Below are positions 55,036 through 63,401 of a stretch of 64,000 nucleotides of DNA, in pieces (position 1 is the stretch's first letter; each line of letters begins with the position of its first letter). The stretch is from Leucobacter sp. UCMA 4100 (GTDB taxonomy: Bacteria > Actinomycetota > Actinomycetes > Actinomycetales > Microbacteriaceae). Below the pieces are notes generated by a model, which was given only the letters and a program-made list of their open reading frames with translations, was not told where the DNA came from and searched no databases. Both the position numbers and the translations under genes were made by a program. The stretch lies in assembly GCF_027853335.1 (NCBI RefSeq), contig NZ_JAFEUS010000002.1:806001-870000 (forward strand), given 5' to 3'.

Positions 55036-55872
55036 ATGAAAAATACAGAAGAACTGAAAAATCAGCCGGCCAGCGAGGCCGGAGCTTCACCGGTGGGCCG
55101 AGACGCAATTGAGTGCTGGCTCACCGACATGGATGGTGTCTTGGTGCACGAGAACCACGCCATTCCCGGTGCTGCCGAGGTCATTGCCCAGTGGCAGGCC
55201 AACGATCAGCCGTACCTCGTGCTCACGAACAACTCGATCTTCACCGCGCGAGATCTGAGCGCCCGGCTTGCCGATGCGGGCCTCACGGTTCCCGAAGAAC
55301 GCATTTGGACGAGTGCGCTCGCGACCGCCGCTTTCTTGAAGCAGCAGAAGCCCGGCGGATCGGCGTTCGTGCTCGGCGAGGCAGGAATTCTCACGGCCAT
55401 GCACGATGCGGGGTACGTGATGACCGAAACCGACCCCGACTTTGTGGTGATTGGCGAGACCCGCAACTACTCGTTCGACGCGATGACGAAGGCGATCCGC
55501 CTCATCAACGGCGGCGCGCGTTTTATCGCAACGAACCCTGACGCGACCGGGCCGAGCCCCGAGGGCCCGCTGCCCGCGACCGGTGCGGTCACGGCGCTCA
55601 TCTCGAAAGCGACGGGCCGTACACCCTACGTCGTGGGCAAGCCGAACCCGATGATGTTCCGCTCGGCGCTCAACCGTCTGGGCGCGCACTCGCACAACAC
55701 CGCGATGATCGGCGACCGCATGGACACCGACATCGTCGCGGGCATGGAGGCCGGCCTGCACACGATTCTCGTCATGACGGGCATCGCCGATAACGCCGAG
55801 ATCGAGAAGTACCCGTTCAGGCCGAACGAGAAGCTGCCCTCGATCGCTTCGCTGCTCGAGAAGAAGCGCTAG
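55036..55872 (+). CDS. HAD-IIA family hydrolase (NagD-like)
   Basis: A 278-aa phosphatase. Nucleophile and acid are D31 and D33 in CWLTDMDGVLVHE; TNNS (motif II) follows; the C2 cap lies in ~95-190; the lysine is in VVGKPNPMMF and the metal motif in MIGDRMDTDIVAGMEAG. The first ~25 residues are polar. NagD-type enzymes act on nucleotides or glycerol phosphates. An ORF in the same frame begins at 54892, but the ATG at 55036 has AAAGG and starts where the family does. Confidence 0.93.
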   Translation: MKNTEELKNQPASEAGASPVGRDAIECWLTDMDGVLVHENHAIPGAAEVIAQWQANDQPYLVLTNNSIFTARDLSARLADAGLTVPEERIWTSALATAAFLKQQKPGGSAFVLGEAGILTAMHDAGYVMTETDPDFVVIGETRNYSFDAMTKAIRLINGGARFIATNPDATGPSPEGPLPATGAVTALISKATGRTPYVVGKPNPMMFRSALNRLGAHSHNTAMIGDRMDTDIVAGMEAGLHTILVMTGIADNAEIEKYPFRPNEKLPSIASLLEKKR

Positions 55873-55900
55873 CGGGAGCCACCCCGGCAAAACGCGGTGC

Positions 55901-56164
55901 TCAGAAGCCGACGATGAGACTTCCTGCGACGGCGATGAGCATCGCGATATCGAGGCCAACGAGAACCATGAAGGGTGTCGGCGAGCCCGCGGTGCGTGCC
56001 GCAGCCCGAATGTGCAGCGCGGCCGCGCCCAGCACGAACGGAATCGCGAGCCAAGCCATCATCGGGACGAGCAGCGCCACAATCGTGAGCACAACGCTTG
56101 TCACGAAGATGATGATGCCCGCGCCGGGAACTGCCCTGCGCTCTGGCTGTGATGGTGGTGTCAT
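55901..56164 (-). CDS. Small membrane protein, hypothetical
   Basis: An 87-aa protein with a short polar start (TPPSQPERRAVPG) and three hydrophobic segments (about 15-35, 37-55, 66-86). AAGGAGG lies upstream of the ATG at 56164, so translation is well supported. No family recognised. It follows the TSUP gene by 49 nt in the same direction and may belong to the pyrE unit. Confidence 0.7.
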   Translation of the reverse strand: MTPPSQPERRAVPGAGIIIFVTSVVLTIVALLVPMMAWLAIPFVLGAAALHIRAAARTAGSPTPFMVLVGLDIAMLIAVAGSLIVGF

Positions 56165-56213
56165 AGTGCCTCCTTGCCCTCAACCGTAGCGGGGGCCACT
56201 GACATTGAGGGCC

Positions 56214-57014
56214 TCACGCCGCGTTGCGCCGCATGCGCACTTCGCGCACGAGCATCTGGCAGAGCAGGAAGAGCAGGTACGCCGAGAAGGCGAGGTTGCC
56301 CCAGAACGGATCGAGCAGCCCGGCGAGCGTCGCACCGACGGGAACGAAGACTGCCGCCGCGACGCCAACGAAGGCTGCTGCACGAAGGTCGACGTTGCCA
56401 CGGCGCATGTTGCCGAGCGTTCCCGAAATTGACCCGGGAATCATCATGAGCAGCGAGGTTCCCTTCGCCACGAGGTCGCTCGCGCCGAAGAAGAACATGA
56501 GCACGGGCACCACGACCACTCCGCCGCCGACGCCCAGAAGCCCCGAAAGAATACCGGTGATGAACCCGGTCACCACGAGCAGCAGCGCCGTCAAGATCGT
56601 CAGCGAAATCGTGTCTTCACGCTGCGGAACCACGAACCACAGGCTCACGATCACCACCGCGAGAAAGCCCATGAACACCCAGCGCACAACGTGCACGGGC
56701 ACCCGGCTCAGCAGCCAACTGCCCACCTGCGCCCCGATGATGATACCGACCGCGAGCGCGATCGCGGCAGCCCAGTCGACGTTCGAGTGGATCGCGTAGG
56801 TCGTCGCACCAACGATTGCCGTGGGCAAGATTGCGGCGACCGAGGTGCCGGCCGAGAGCTTTTGCGGCATGAGAAGCCACAGCGCGAGGGCCGGAACGAT
56901 GATCGTGCCACCGCCGATACCGAAGAGCCCCGAGAGGGTTCCGCCGGCAACCCCGATGAGCATGAGCGAGAGGGCTGCCGGGCGCACGGGGGCCTGGCTG
57001 ACTGGCTGCTGCAT
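56214..57014 (-). CDS. TSUP-family permease (TauE/SafE, DUF81)
   Basis: A 266-aa membrane protein with 7-8 helices in two similar halves. Each half starts with the GxxGxGGG motif: GGTLSGLFGIGGGTIIVP (~25-42) and GILSGLLGVGGGVVVVP (~155-172). Members move sulfite, sulfonates or organic anions. It begins 8 nt after the pyrE stop, with no strong ribosome site, so it may be coupled to pyrE. The substrate is unknown. Confidence 0.92.
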   Translation of the reverse strand: MQQPVSQAPVRPAALSLMLIGVAGGTLSGLFGIGGGTIIVPALALWLLMPQKLSAGTSVAAILPTAIVGATTYAIHSNVDWAAAIALAVGIIIGAQVGSWLLSRVPVHVVRWVFMGFLAVVIVSLWFVVPQREDTISLTILTALLLVVTGFITGILSGLLGVGGGVVVVPVLMFFFGASDLVAKGTSLLMMIPGSISGTLGNMRRGNVDLRAAAFVGVAAAVFVPVGATLAGLLDPFWGNLAFSAYLLFLLCQMLVREVRMRRNAA

Positions 57015-57022
57015 ACGGCGCG

Positions 57023-57577
57023 CTACTGGGGGTCGAGCCCGAGGTCGCTGAGGCCGATGGCGTAGCGGTATTCGTACCCCGCCTCTTCGATGCGCGCCTT
57101 CGCGGGAGCCTGGCGGTCGACCACAACGGCGACCGCGACAACCTCGGCGCCCACGCGCTTCAGGGCCTCGATGGCGGTGAGGGGCGATCCGCCCGTTGTT
57201 GAGGTGTCTTCAACCACGACGACGCGCTTGCCCTCGAGGTCTGGACCCTCGACCTGTCGACCGCGGCCGTGGTCTTTGGGCTCCTTGCGAACGACGAATG
57301 AGTCGTACACCTTGCCGCGCGCGACGCCCTGGTGCATGATCGCCGAGGCGATCGGGTCGGCCCCCATCGTGAGGCCGCCAACCGCAACAACCCCGTCGAT
57401 GTCGTCGATGAGGTCGAGCATGACCTGCCCGATGAGCGGAGCCGCGCGGTGGTCGAGGCTCAGGCGGCGAAGGTCGATGTAGTACGTCGCCTTCTTTCCG
57501 CTGGTGAGGGTAAAGTCACCGTGAAACACGGCCTCGTTCTTAATGAGCTCGATGAGCTGTTCGCGCGCTGCTGACAT
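57023..57577 (-). CDS. pyrE: Orotate phosphoribosyltransferase
   Basis: A 184-aa enzyme that makes OMP from orotate and PRPP in pyrimidine synthesis. The PRPP loop is VVVVEDTSTTGGS (119-131) and the orotate/PRPP contact KKATYYIDLRRLSLDHRAAP (28-47); FVVRKEPKDHGRG contains the catalytic lysine flexible loop. The ORF extends to 57745 through palindrome B4 and is spurious there. The ATG at 57577 is 7 nt after TAACAT, a leaderless start. Confidence 0.97.
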   Translation of the reverse strand: MSAAREQLIELIKNEAVFHGDFTLTSGKKATYYIDLRRLSLDHRAAPLIGQVMLDLIDDIDGVVAVGGLTMGADPIASAIMHQGVARGKVYDSFVVRKEPKDHGRGRQVEGPDLEGKRVVVVEDTSTTGGSPLTAIEALKRVGAEVVAVAVVVDRQAPAKARIEEAGYEYRYAIGLSDLGLDPQ

Positions 57578-57695
57578 GGGTTCTATGTTACCGGGTGTGC
57601 GGCGCGGCCGGTGGCGGGCTGTCGATCGCCCGCCGCGAGACGCTCTGTCGGCCGACGCAGGCGCGCCGATCCGCCCGCCGCTCGCGCAGCGATCC

Positions 57696-57747
57696 ATTTG
57701 ACAGAAAGCAGGGTGTTTTCGCCGAAACACCCTGCTTTGCGTCAAGT
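57696..57747. repeat. Palindromic element B, copy 4 (diverged)
   Basis: Arms 57696-57718 and 57725-57747 match in 20 of 23 positions, with loop TCGCCG. The core GCAGGGTGTTT and its complement are intact; the outer TTGAC(G) part has drifted (TTGACAGAAAG on the left, TTTGCGTCAA on the right). Unlike the other copies it lies between two same-strand genes, upstream of pyrE and 47 nt after the reductase stop. The flanks 57578-57695 carry no gene. Confidence 0.9.
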
Positions 57748-57793
57748 AAACGCCACATCGGCAAGCACAGCCGAGGAACAGGCGTCAAACGCC

Positions 57794-59185
57794 CTACGCG
57801 CCCCGCGAAATCTGCGTCATCTCGTCGCGCGGCACAACCTTCATGCGCTCGCGCCCCGACGCCTCGCCGAGCGAGCGCTCGTGCTCGTCAAGCAGGTGCC
57901 AGCCGTCGACGGTCGTGTACTCGACGCCGCGCTCGTCGAGCAGCGCGGTGATCGCGGCCTCGTCGGCGTTCTCGGGCTGCCACAGGCTGCCGCCCGTCGC
58001 TTCGTCGGCGATGAGCTGTTCGAGGGTCTCCATCGCGTCGCTCTTCGTGTGGCCGATGAGGCCGACTGGGCCGCGCTTGATCCACCCGGTCGCGTACACG
58101 CCGCCGATGTGCTCGCCGGCTTCGTCGAGCACGCGGCCCTTCACGTTCGGGATCACGCCGCGGGCAGCGTCGAACGGAATCTCGTCGACCGCCGAACCGA
58201 AGTAGCCGACGGCGCGGTAGAAGGCCTGCACGGGAATCTCGCTGATCTCGCCGGTGCCGATGATGCCGCCCTGGCCGTCGGGCTTTGTGCGTTCGATGCG
58301 GATCGCGGTGATGCGTCGCTCGTCGCCCTCCCCCTCGGTCACGAGAGCGAGTGGTTTCGACCAGAAGTGCATGACGAGCTTGCGCGATGCCGGCTCGCGT
58401 TCTTCGGTCTGATTCTTGCGCCAGGTATCGAACACACGGTTGATGACCTTGCTCTGCTTGTTGGCGGCCGCGAGCTCTTCAGCGTGCGGATCTTCGACGA
58501 GAAAGTCTGCTTCGTTCAGCACGATGTCGACGTCGCGCTGTTCGCCGAGTTCGCGCAGTTCGAGCGGGGTGAACTTCACCGAGGCTGGACCGCGGCGACC
58601 GAAGAGGTGCAGTTCGCGAATGGGGCTCTGCGTGAGGCCCTCGTAGACGTTGTCGGCGATCTCGGTCGTGAGCAGGTCTTCGGGGTGCTTGATGAGCATG
58701 CGCGAAATGTCGAGTGCGACGTTGCCGTTGCCAATGACCGCGACCGACTCGGCCTCGAGCGGCCAGGTGCGGGGAACGTCGGGGTGGCCGTCGAACCAGC
58801 TCACGAAGTCGGCGGCACCGTATGAGGCGGGCGCGTCAACGCCCTCGATGTCGAGTGATGCGTCGCGGGCTGCGCCGGTCGAGAAGATGACGGCGTTGTA
58901 GTGGTGCTTGAGGTCGTCGAGCGTGAGGTCTTTGCCGTACTCGACGTTGCCAAAGAACCGTACGGTGCCGTTGTCGAGCACCTCACGCAGCGAAGTCACG
59001 ATGCCCTTGATGCGCGGGTGGTCGGGAGCAACGCCATAGCGCACGAGGCCATAGGGGGCAGGGAGTTTTTCGAAGAGATCGATCGAAATGTCAAAGTCGC
59101 GTTCGGCTTTTCGCAGCAGATCAGCGGCAAAAATACCCGCCGGGCCGGCACCAACAATTGCGAGGCGAAGAGTCTTCTTGGTCAT
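57794..59185 (-). CDS. Ferredoxin/adrenodoxin-NADP+ reductase, FprA type
   Basis: A 463-aa FAD enzyme passing electrons between NADPH and ferredoxin. FAD motif LAIVGAGPAGIFAADLL (about 7-23), then FEKLPAPYGLVRYGVAPDHP, the second nucleotide motif VIGNGNVALDISRML, and VYATGWIKRGPVGLIGHTKSDAMET near the C-terminus are diagnostic of the adrenodoxin-reductase-like group. The frame opens at 59347 but the ATG at 59185 has AAGGAAG and is chosen. It may feed cytochrome P450s or Fe-S assembly; no ferredoxin gene is in the window. Confidence 0.95.
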   Translation of the reverse strand: MTKKTLRLAIVGAGPAGIFAADLLRKAERDFDISIDLFEKLPAPYGLVRYGVAPDHPRIKGIVTSLREVLDNGTVRFFGNVEYGKDLTLDDLKHHYNAVIFSTGAARDASLDIEGVDAPASYGAADFVSWFDGHPDVPRTWPLEAESVAVIGNGNVALDISRMLIKHPEDLLTTEIADNVYEGLTQSPIRELHLFGRRGPASVKFTPLELRELGEQRDVDIVLNEADFLVEDPHAEELAAANKQSKVINRVFDTWRKNQTEEREPASRKLVMHFWSKPLALVTEGEGDERRITAIRIERTKPDGQGGIIGTGEISEIPVQAFYRAVGYFGSAVDEIPFDAARGVIPNVKGRVLDEAGEHIGGVYATGWIKRGPVGLIGHTKSDAMETLEQLIADEATGGSLWQPENADEAAITALLDERGVEYTTVDGWHLLDEHERSLGEASGRERMKVVPRDEMTQISRGA

Positions 59186-59285
59186 GCTTCCTTTTCCTGG
59201 CGCGCGAAGGTGGGCGCGACACACGCGTCTAACGGTAGCGAACAAGCCCGTATGACCTCTGAGAACCCTGTTATTCTGAGTCACT

Positions 59286-60077
59286 ATGGCCACCCCAGAA
59301 ATGGTACTTCCTGAACCCGAGCGAAACTCTTTCGTGCACGGCGGCAATGAGCTGTTGAGCTACCGCTGGCCGGTGAACGGCAGACCGCGGGTCTTGCTCA
59401 TTCACGGGATCGGCATGGGGCACTGGGTGTACGAATCGTTCATCACCGCATTGCTCGACGGCGACACCCCATTTGACGTCACGGCGGTCGATCTGCCGGG
59501 CTTTGGCGATGCACCGAAACCACAGCGTGCCCTCTCGATGGAGCACACGGCCGACCTCGTCGCGCTCTCGCTCACTGAGCACGAGGCCCAGAGCCCGCTC
59601 ATCGTGGTCGGCCACTCGATGGGCTCGCAGGTCGCGGCCGAGCTCGCCGCCCGGCACCCACAGCTCGTCGACGCGCTCATCTTGGTCGCGACGACCGTCA
59701 ACCCCGCAGAACGCTCGGTGCACCAGCAGGCCAAGCGCATGCTGCAAGACCTCGGAACCGAGAGCATCAGTGTGCTCGCCAGAGGAGCCCTCGCCTACGC
59801 GCAGGCGGGGCCGCGGTGGTTTATCGAGAAGCTGAAGCCCACGCTCGAGCACCACATCGAACGCACGCTGCCGCGCATCGATCAGCCGACGCTCGTCATC
59901 AGGGGATCACTCGACCGCGTGAGCCCTGCCGTGTGGGCACGGCAAATCACGGGTCTTGTTCCTGACGCCGCGCTCCTTGAGCTTGAGGGCCATGGGCACG
60001 AGGCCATCATCGCGCACGGTGAGCCCGCGGTGCGGGGCATCGAGCGCTGGCTGTCGCAGCTACCGCCGCGCGCCTAG
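59286..60077 (+). CDS. Alpha/beta hydrolase
   Basis: A 263-aa serine hydrolase. Oxyanion turn LLIHGIGMG (38-45), nucleophile S111 in VGHSMGSQVAAE, acid Asp in RGSLDRVSPAVW and base His in LEGHGHEAII. The ATG at 59286 is 8 nt after TATTCT, so it is probably leaderless. Substrate not readable. It ends 2 nt before the polyprenyl synthase stop on the other strand. In several actinobacteria an alpha/beta hydrolase of the MenH class sits near menaquinone genes; this could be such an enzyme, but that is inference. Confidence 0.9.
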   Translation: MATPEMVLPEPERNSFVHGGNELLSYRWPVNGRPRVLLIHGIGMGHWVYESFITALLDGDTPFDVTAVDLPGFGDAPKPQRALSMEHTADLVALSLTEHEAQSPLIVVGHSMGSQVAAELAARHPQLVDALILVATTVNPAERSVHQQAKRMLQDLGTESISVLARGALAYAQAGPRWFIEKLKPTLEHHIERTLPRIDQPTLVIRGSLDRVSPAVWARQITGLVPDAALLELEGHGHEAIIAHGEPAVRGIERWLSQLPPRA

Positions 60078-60079
60078 CT

Positions 60080-61135
60080 CTAGCCCTCGCGGGTGACGAT
60101 CGAATCGGCGAGGCGCTCGAACGCGTCTTTCACGGTCGAGTTTGGCAACGGGGCGATCGCGGCTACCGCGTCTGATGCCCACTGCTTCGCTGTTGCGAGC
60201 GTCTCTGCGGTCACCTCGTGTTCGCGCAGCTCAGCGACCTCGCGGTCGAGCAGCGTCGCGGGTTCGCCGGCCTGAATGCGCGCGGCGCCCTCTTCGATGC
60301 GAACGAGAAGATCCTTTGCCGCACGGTCGGTCTCGGCACGCCTTTGCAACAGCAGCACCGGCAGCGTCTGCACGCCAGCGCGCAGATCGGTGCCAGCGAG
60401 CTTGCCCGTCTGCTCTTTGTCTTCTGAGAGGTCGAGCACATCATCGATGAGCTGGAAGGCAACGCCGATGCGCTCACCGTACTCCTGCACCATGTCGGCG
60501 TATTCGGCCTTGGCCCCGCCAAACATGACGCCCATGCGTGCGGCGGTCGCGATGAGCGCGCCCGTCTTGTCGGCCAGCACCTGCATATAGTGCTCAATAC
60601 GGTCGTCGCCCTCCTGGGGCCCGACCGTCTCGTGCAGCTGGCCGAGGCACAGACGCTCGAACGTTTTCGCCTGAAGCACGATCGCTTCTTCACCCATGCC
60701 AGAGACGAGCGATGAGGCACGCGCAAAGAGCAGGTCGCCCGCGAGAATCGCGACCGAGTTTGACCAGACGGTGTGGGCGGCGGGAACGCCGCGGCGCAGT
60801 GTCGCCTCGTCCATGACATCGTCGTGGTACAGCGACGCGAGGTGGGTCAGTTCGACCGAAACGGCAGCGCGGTGTACGAGCTCGTTCGGGCCGTCGCCGA
60901 GCTGGCTCGCAAGCAGCGTGAGCAGCGGGCGAATACGTTTGCCGCCGGCCTCAGCGAGGTAGCGCGCCGGGGCATCAGCAACCGGCGAGGCAAACGAGAG
61001 CTGCTCGACGAGCTGGGCTTCGACGTGCGCCATCTCTTTTTCAAGCTTTTTGGCGTGCAGCTTGTCGCGAGCCCCCTTAAAGAGGTTCGTTGGGAGCATC
61101 TGCGTCGCGGTGTCTTCAGCGATGGGAAGGCTCAT
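60080..61135 (-). CDS. Long-chain polyprenyl diphosphate synthase (menaquinone side chain)
   Basis: A 351-aa trans-prenyltransferase. First Asp-rich motif HDDVMDEATLRRG (D105, D106, D109), second motif LIDDVLDLSEDKEQTGK; GGKRIRP (63-69) binds the diphosphate. The bulkier chain-length region upstream of DDVMD (ELTHLASLYH) fits a C35-C45 product. The ATG overlaps the menG stop by 4 nt (ATGA), so they are made together, as expected for menaquinone assembly. Confidence 0.95.
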   Translation of the reverse strand: MSLPIAEDTATQMLPTNLFKGARDKLHAKKLEKEMAHVEAQLVEQLSFASPVADAPARYLAEAGGKRIRPLLTLLASQLGDGPNELVHRAAVSVELTHLASLYHDDVMDEATLRRGVPAAHTVWSNSVAILAGDLLFARASSLVSGMGEEAIVLQAKTFERLCLGQLHETVGPQEGDDRIEHYMQVLADKTGALIATAARMGVMFGGAKAEYADMVQEYGERIGVAFQLIDDVLDLSEDKEQTGKLAGTDLRAGVQTLPVLLLQRRAETDRAAKDLLVRIEEGAARIQAGEPATLLDREVAELREHEVTAETLATAKQWASDAVAAIAPLPNSTVKDAFERLADSIVTREG

Positions 61136-61887
61136 TTTTTGGTCTCACCCTCAATGATGTCTAAGTTCTGAACGGCTTTTTCGCCTGGCACGAACCCGCG
61201 GTGCAGGGCCACGATACCGGCGGTGAGGTTGCGGTAGCCGACCTGCTCGAAACCGGCCTCGGTCATCCATGACGCGAGCTCGGCCTGCAGCGGCCACTTC
61301 TCAATTGATTCAGTCAGATAGTCGTAGGCTTCGCCCGGGCCGCCCACGAGGCTCGCAAGCTTTGGCAGCACGTTCTTCGAGTACCACGAGTACGGCCCGC
61401 GAATGAGAGCGAGAGGCGGCTGTGAGAACTCGCAGATGACGAGTCGCCCACCGGGCTTCGTCACGCGCAGCATCTCGCGAAGCGCCTTTTTCGGGTCGTT
61501 AACGTTGCGCAGGCCGAACGAGATCGACGAGGCGTCAAAGCTGTTGTCTTCAAACGGCAGGTCTGTCGCGTCGGCCCACACGAAGTCGATGAGCTCGTTG
61601 CCAGCCTGGCGTTTCTCGCCCTCGGCGAGCATGCCGCGCGAGAAGTCGGCCGCGGTCACGTGAGCGCCCTGGGCCGCGAAGGCCGCACTCGACGTGCCGG
61701 TGCCGGCTGCGAGGTCAAGCACCCGCATTCCCTTGCGCGGGGCGACGGCCTTCACCGTGGCGATTCGCCACAGGCGCGACTGGTACGCAGAGAGCACGTC
61801 GTTAATGATGTCGTAGCGAGGGGAGACCTCGTCGAACATGCTCGAAACGTCGCTCGCTGGTTTTTCGTTTGCATTGGGGCGAATCAC
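61132..61887 (-). CDS. menG: Demethylmenaquinone methyltransferase
   Basis: A 251-aa SAM-dependent enzyme doing the last step of menaquinone synthesis. Motifs MFDEVSPRYDIINDVLS, RVLDLAAGTGTSSAAFAAQG (SAM-binding) and FGLRNVNDPKKALREMLRVTKPGG are characteristic. The start is a GTG at 61887. The hexamer TAGCAT lies 6 nt upstream, so the message may be leaderless; GGAGG overlaps the same position. Coupled to the polyprenyl synthase and divergent from menF. Confidence 0.96.
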   Translation of the reverse strand: MIRPNANEKPASDVSSMFDEVSPRYDIINDVLSAYQSRLWRIATVKAVAPRKGMRVLDLAAGTGTSSAAFAAQGAHVTAADFSRGMLAEGEKRQAGNELIDFVWADATDLPFEDNSFDASSISFGLRNVNDPKKALREMLRVTKPGGRLVICEFSQPPLALIRGPYSWYSKNVLPKLASLVGGPGEAYDYLTESIEKWPLQAELASWMTEAGFEQVGYRNLTAGIVALHRGFVPGEKAVQNLDIIEGETKK

Positions 61888-62021
61888 CCCTCCATGCTAC
61901 CTGCAACGGCTGACGTTACCCTCATGAGTCATGTTTTTGCCCCGTAAGGCCCGTGCAGCGCACCGCCGTCACCTGTGAATCAGGCCACGCTCCCCCACCC
62001 CACAGCGGGTAGATTGGAACC

Positions 62022-63344
62022 GTGAACACCGTTTCTCTGCCCCGCTTTCGTGTCGTCTCTCGGCCGCTCAGCCGGGTGCCCGACCTCGTTCAGCTTGCCG
62101 ATTCCCAAAACCCGTTGCTCTGGGTGCGCAAGCAACGCGGCTTCGTGGGCCTCTGTGTCGCGTACCGCCTCGATACGCACGGCGGCGAGCGCTTCGCAGA
62201 CGCTTCACGTGCTTGGGCGGCGATGCAAGAAAACGCCGTCGTCGACGACCCGATCGCCGGCCCAGCAACGGGCCTGATCGCCCTCGGAACGTTCTCGTTC
62301 GCAAGCAACAGCCAGACCCCCTCGACCCTCATCGTGCCGCGCGTCATTGTCGGCAAGAAAGATGGAGAGGCGTGGATCACGTACGTGGGCGACGACTCGG
62401 TCGATCCGCACCCCGCGGCAGCGTCGCTCGCGAGCGTCGACGTCTTCGACGTCGCTCAGCTCGATGACCTTCTCGCGCTTGCCGGCGTGAGGGCTGGTGG
62501 GGCCGCGACTGCGGCATGGCAGCCGCTTCAGTGGGAGGCTCCAGAGGGCGAGACCGAAGCGTACCGGGCAGGCGTCGCCGAGGCGGGCCGCAGGCTTGAC
62601 GCTGCCGCCATCGAAAAGGTGGTGCTCGCGCGCAGGCTCCAGGCGCCGCTCGCTGAGGGCGCCGATTTGCGGGTTCCGCTTGGCAGGCTCGCACACCGTT
62701 ACCTCGACTGTTGGACCTTTGCGGTCGACGGCATGATCGGTGCAAGCCCAGAGACGCTCATTCGGTCAATTCACGCAAAGGTCTCGGCGCGCGTGCTCGC
62801 TGGCACCCGCAGGCGCGATGAGAATGAGGCGCGCGACGAGGCGCTCTCTCGCGAGCTCATTGCGAGTGAAAAGGAGCAGCTCGAGCACCGCTTCGCGATC
62901 GAGAGCCTCGTCGAGACGCTCTCGCCGCACGTCACCGATCTGCAGCACGACGCCGAACCTTCGCTCTTGCAACTGCCAAACGTGTGGCACCTTGCGACCC
63001 GGGTGACGGCGCAGCTCGCCGACGGGGCCGACGCGTTCGAGCTCGCTGAAGCGGTGCATCCGACGGCCGCGGTCGCCGGAACCCCGACGCCGCTCGCGAT
63101 GGACACGATTGATGAACTCGAGCCATTTGACCGCGGTCGCTACGCGGGTGCCGTAGGCTGGGTAGGAGCAGGCGGCAACGGTGACTGGGCCATCGCACTA
63201 CGGAGTGCGCAGGTCGACCACAGCCAAAGCCCTGCCACCATCACCGCTTTTGCTGGAGGGGGTCTCGTTGTAGGGGCCGACCCCGAGCATGAACTCAGCG
63301 AAACGGTCGCGAAGTTTCGACCGATGATGGAGGCATGTAGCTAG
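62022..63344 (+). CDS. menF: Isochorismate synthase
   Basis: A 440-aa chorismate-using enzyme that starts menaquinone (or siderophore) synthesis. The C-terminal chorismate-binding domain (~180-435) carries EKVVLARRLQ, GASPETLIRSI, LAGTRRRDENEARD, HLATRVTAQLADG, and HPTAAVAGTPTPLA; these are MenF/EntC-type residues rather than those of anthranilate synthase. The start is a GTG at 62022, 6 nt after TAGATT. Divergence from menG supports a role in menaquinone rather than siderophore. Confidence 0.93.
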   Translation: MNTVSLPRFRVVSRPLSRVPDLVQLADSQNPLLWVRKQRGFVGLCVAYRLDTHGGERFADASRAWAAMQENAVVDDPIAGPATGLIALGTFSFASNSQTPSTLIVPRVIVGKKDGEAWITYVGDDSVDPHPAAASLASVDVFDVAQLDDLLALAGVRAGGAATAAWQPLQWEAPEGETEAYRAGVAEAGRRLDAAAIEKVVLARRLQAPLAEGADLRVPLGRLAHRYLDCWTFAVDGMIGASPETLIRSIHAKVSARVLAGTRRRDENEARDEALSRELIASEKEQLEHRFAIESLVETLSPHVTDLQHDAEPSLLQLPNVWHLATRVTAQLADGADAFELAEAVHPTAAVAGTPTPLAMDTIDELEPFDRGRYAGAVGWVGAGGNGDWAIALRSAQVDHSQSPATITAFAGGGLVVGADPEHELSETVAKFRPMMEACS

Positions 63345-63401
63345 TCGTCGCTTGCGCTCAGAAGTGAAGAGACGCGTAAACGACGAGAGGGGACGATCAC
63401 C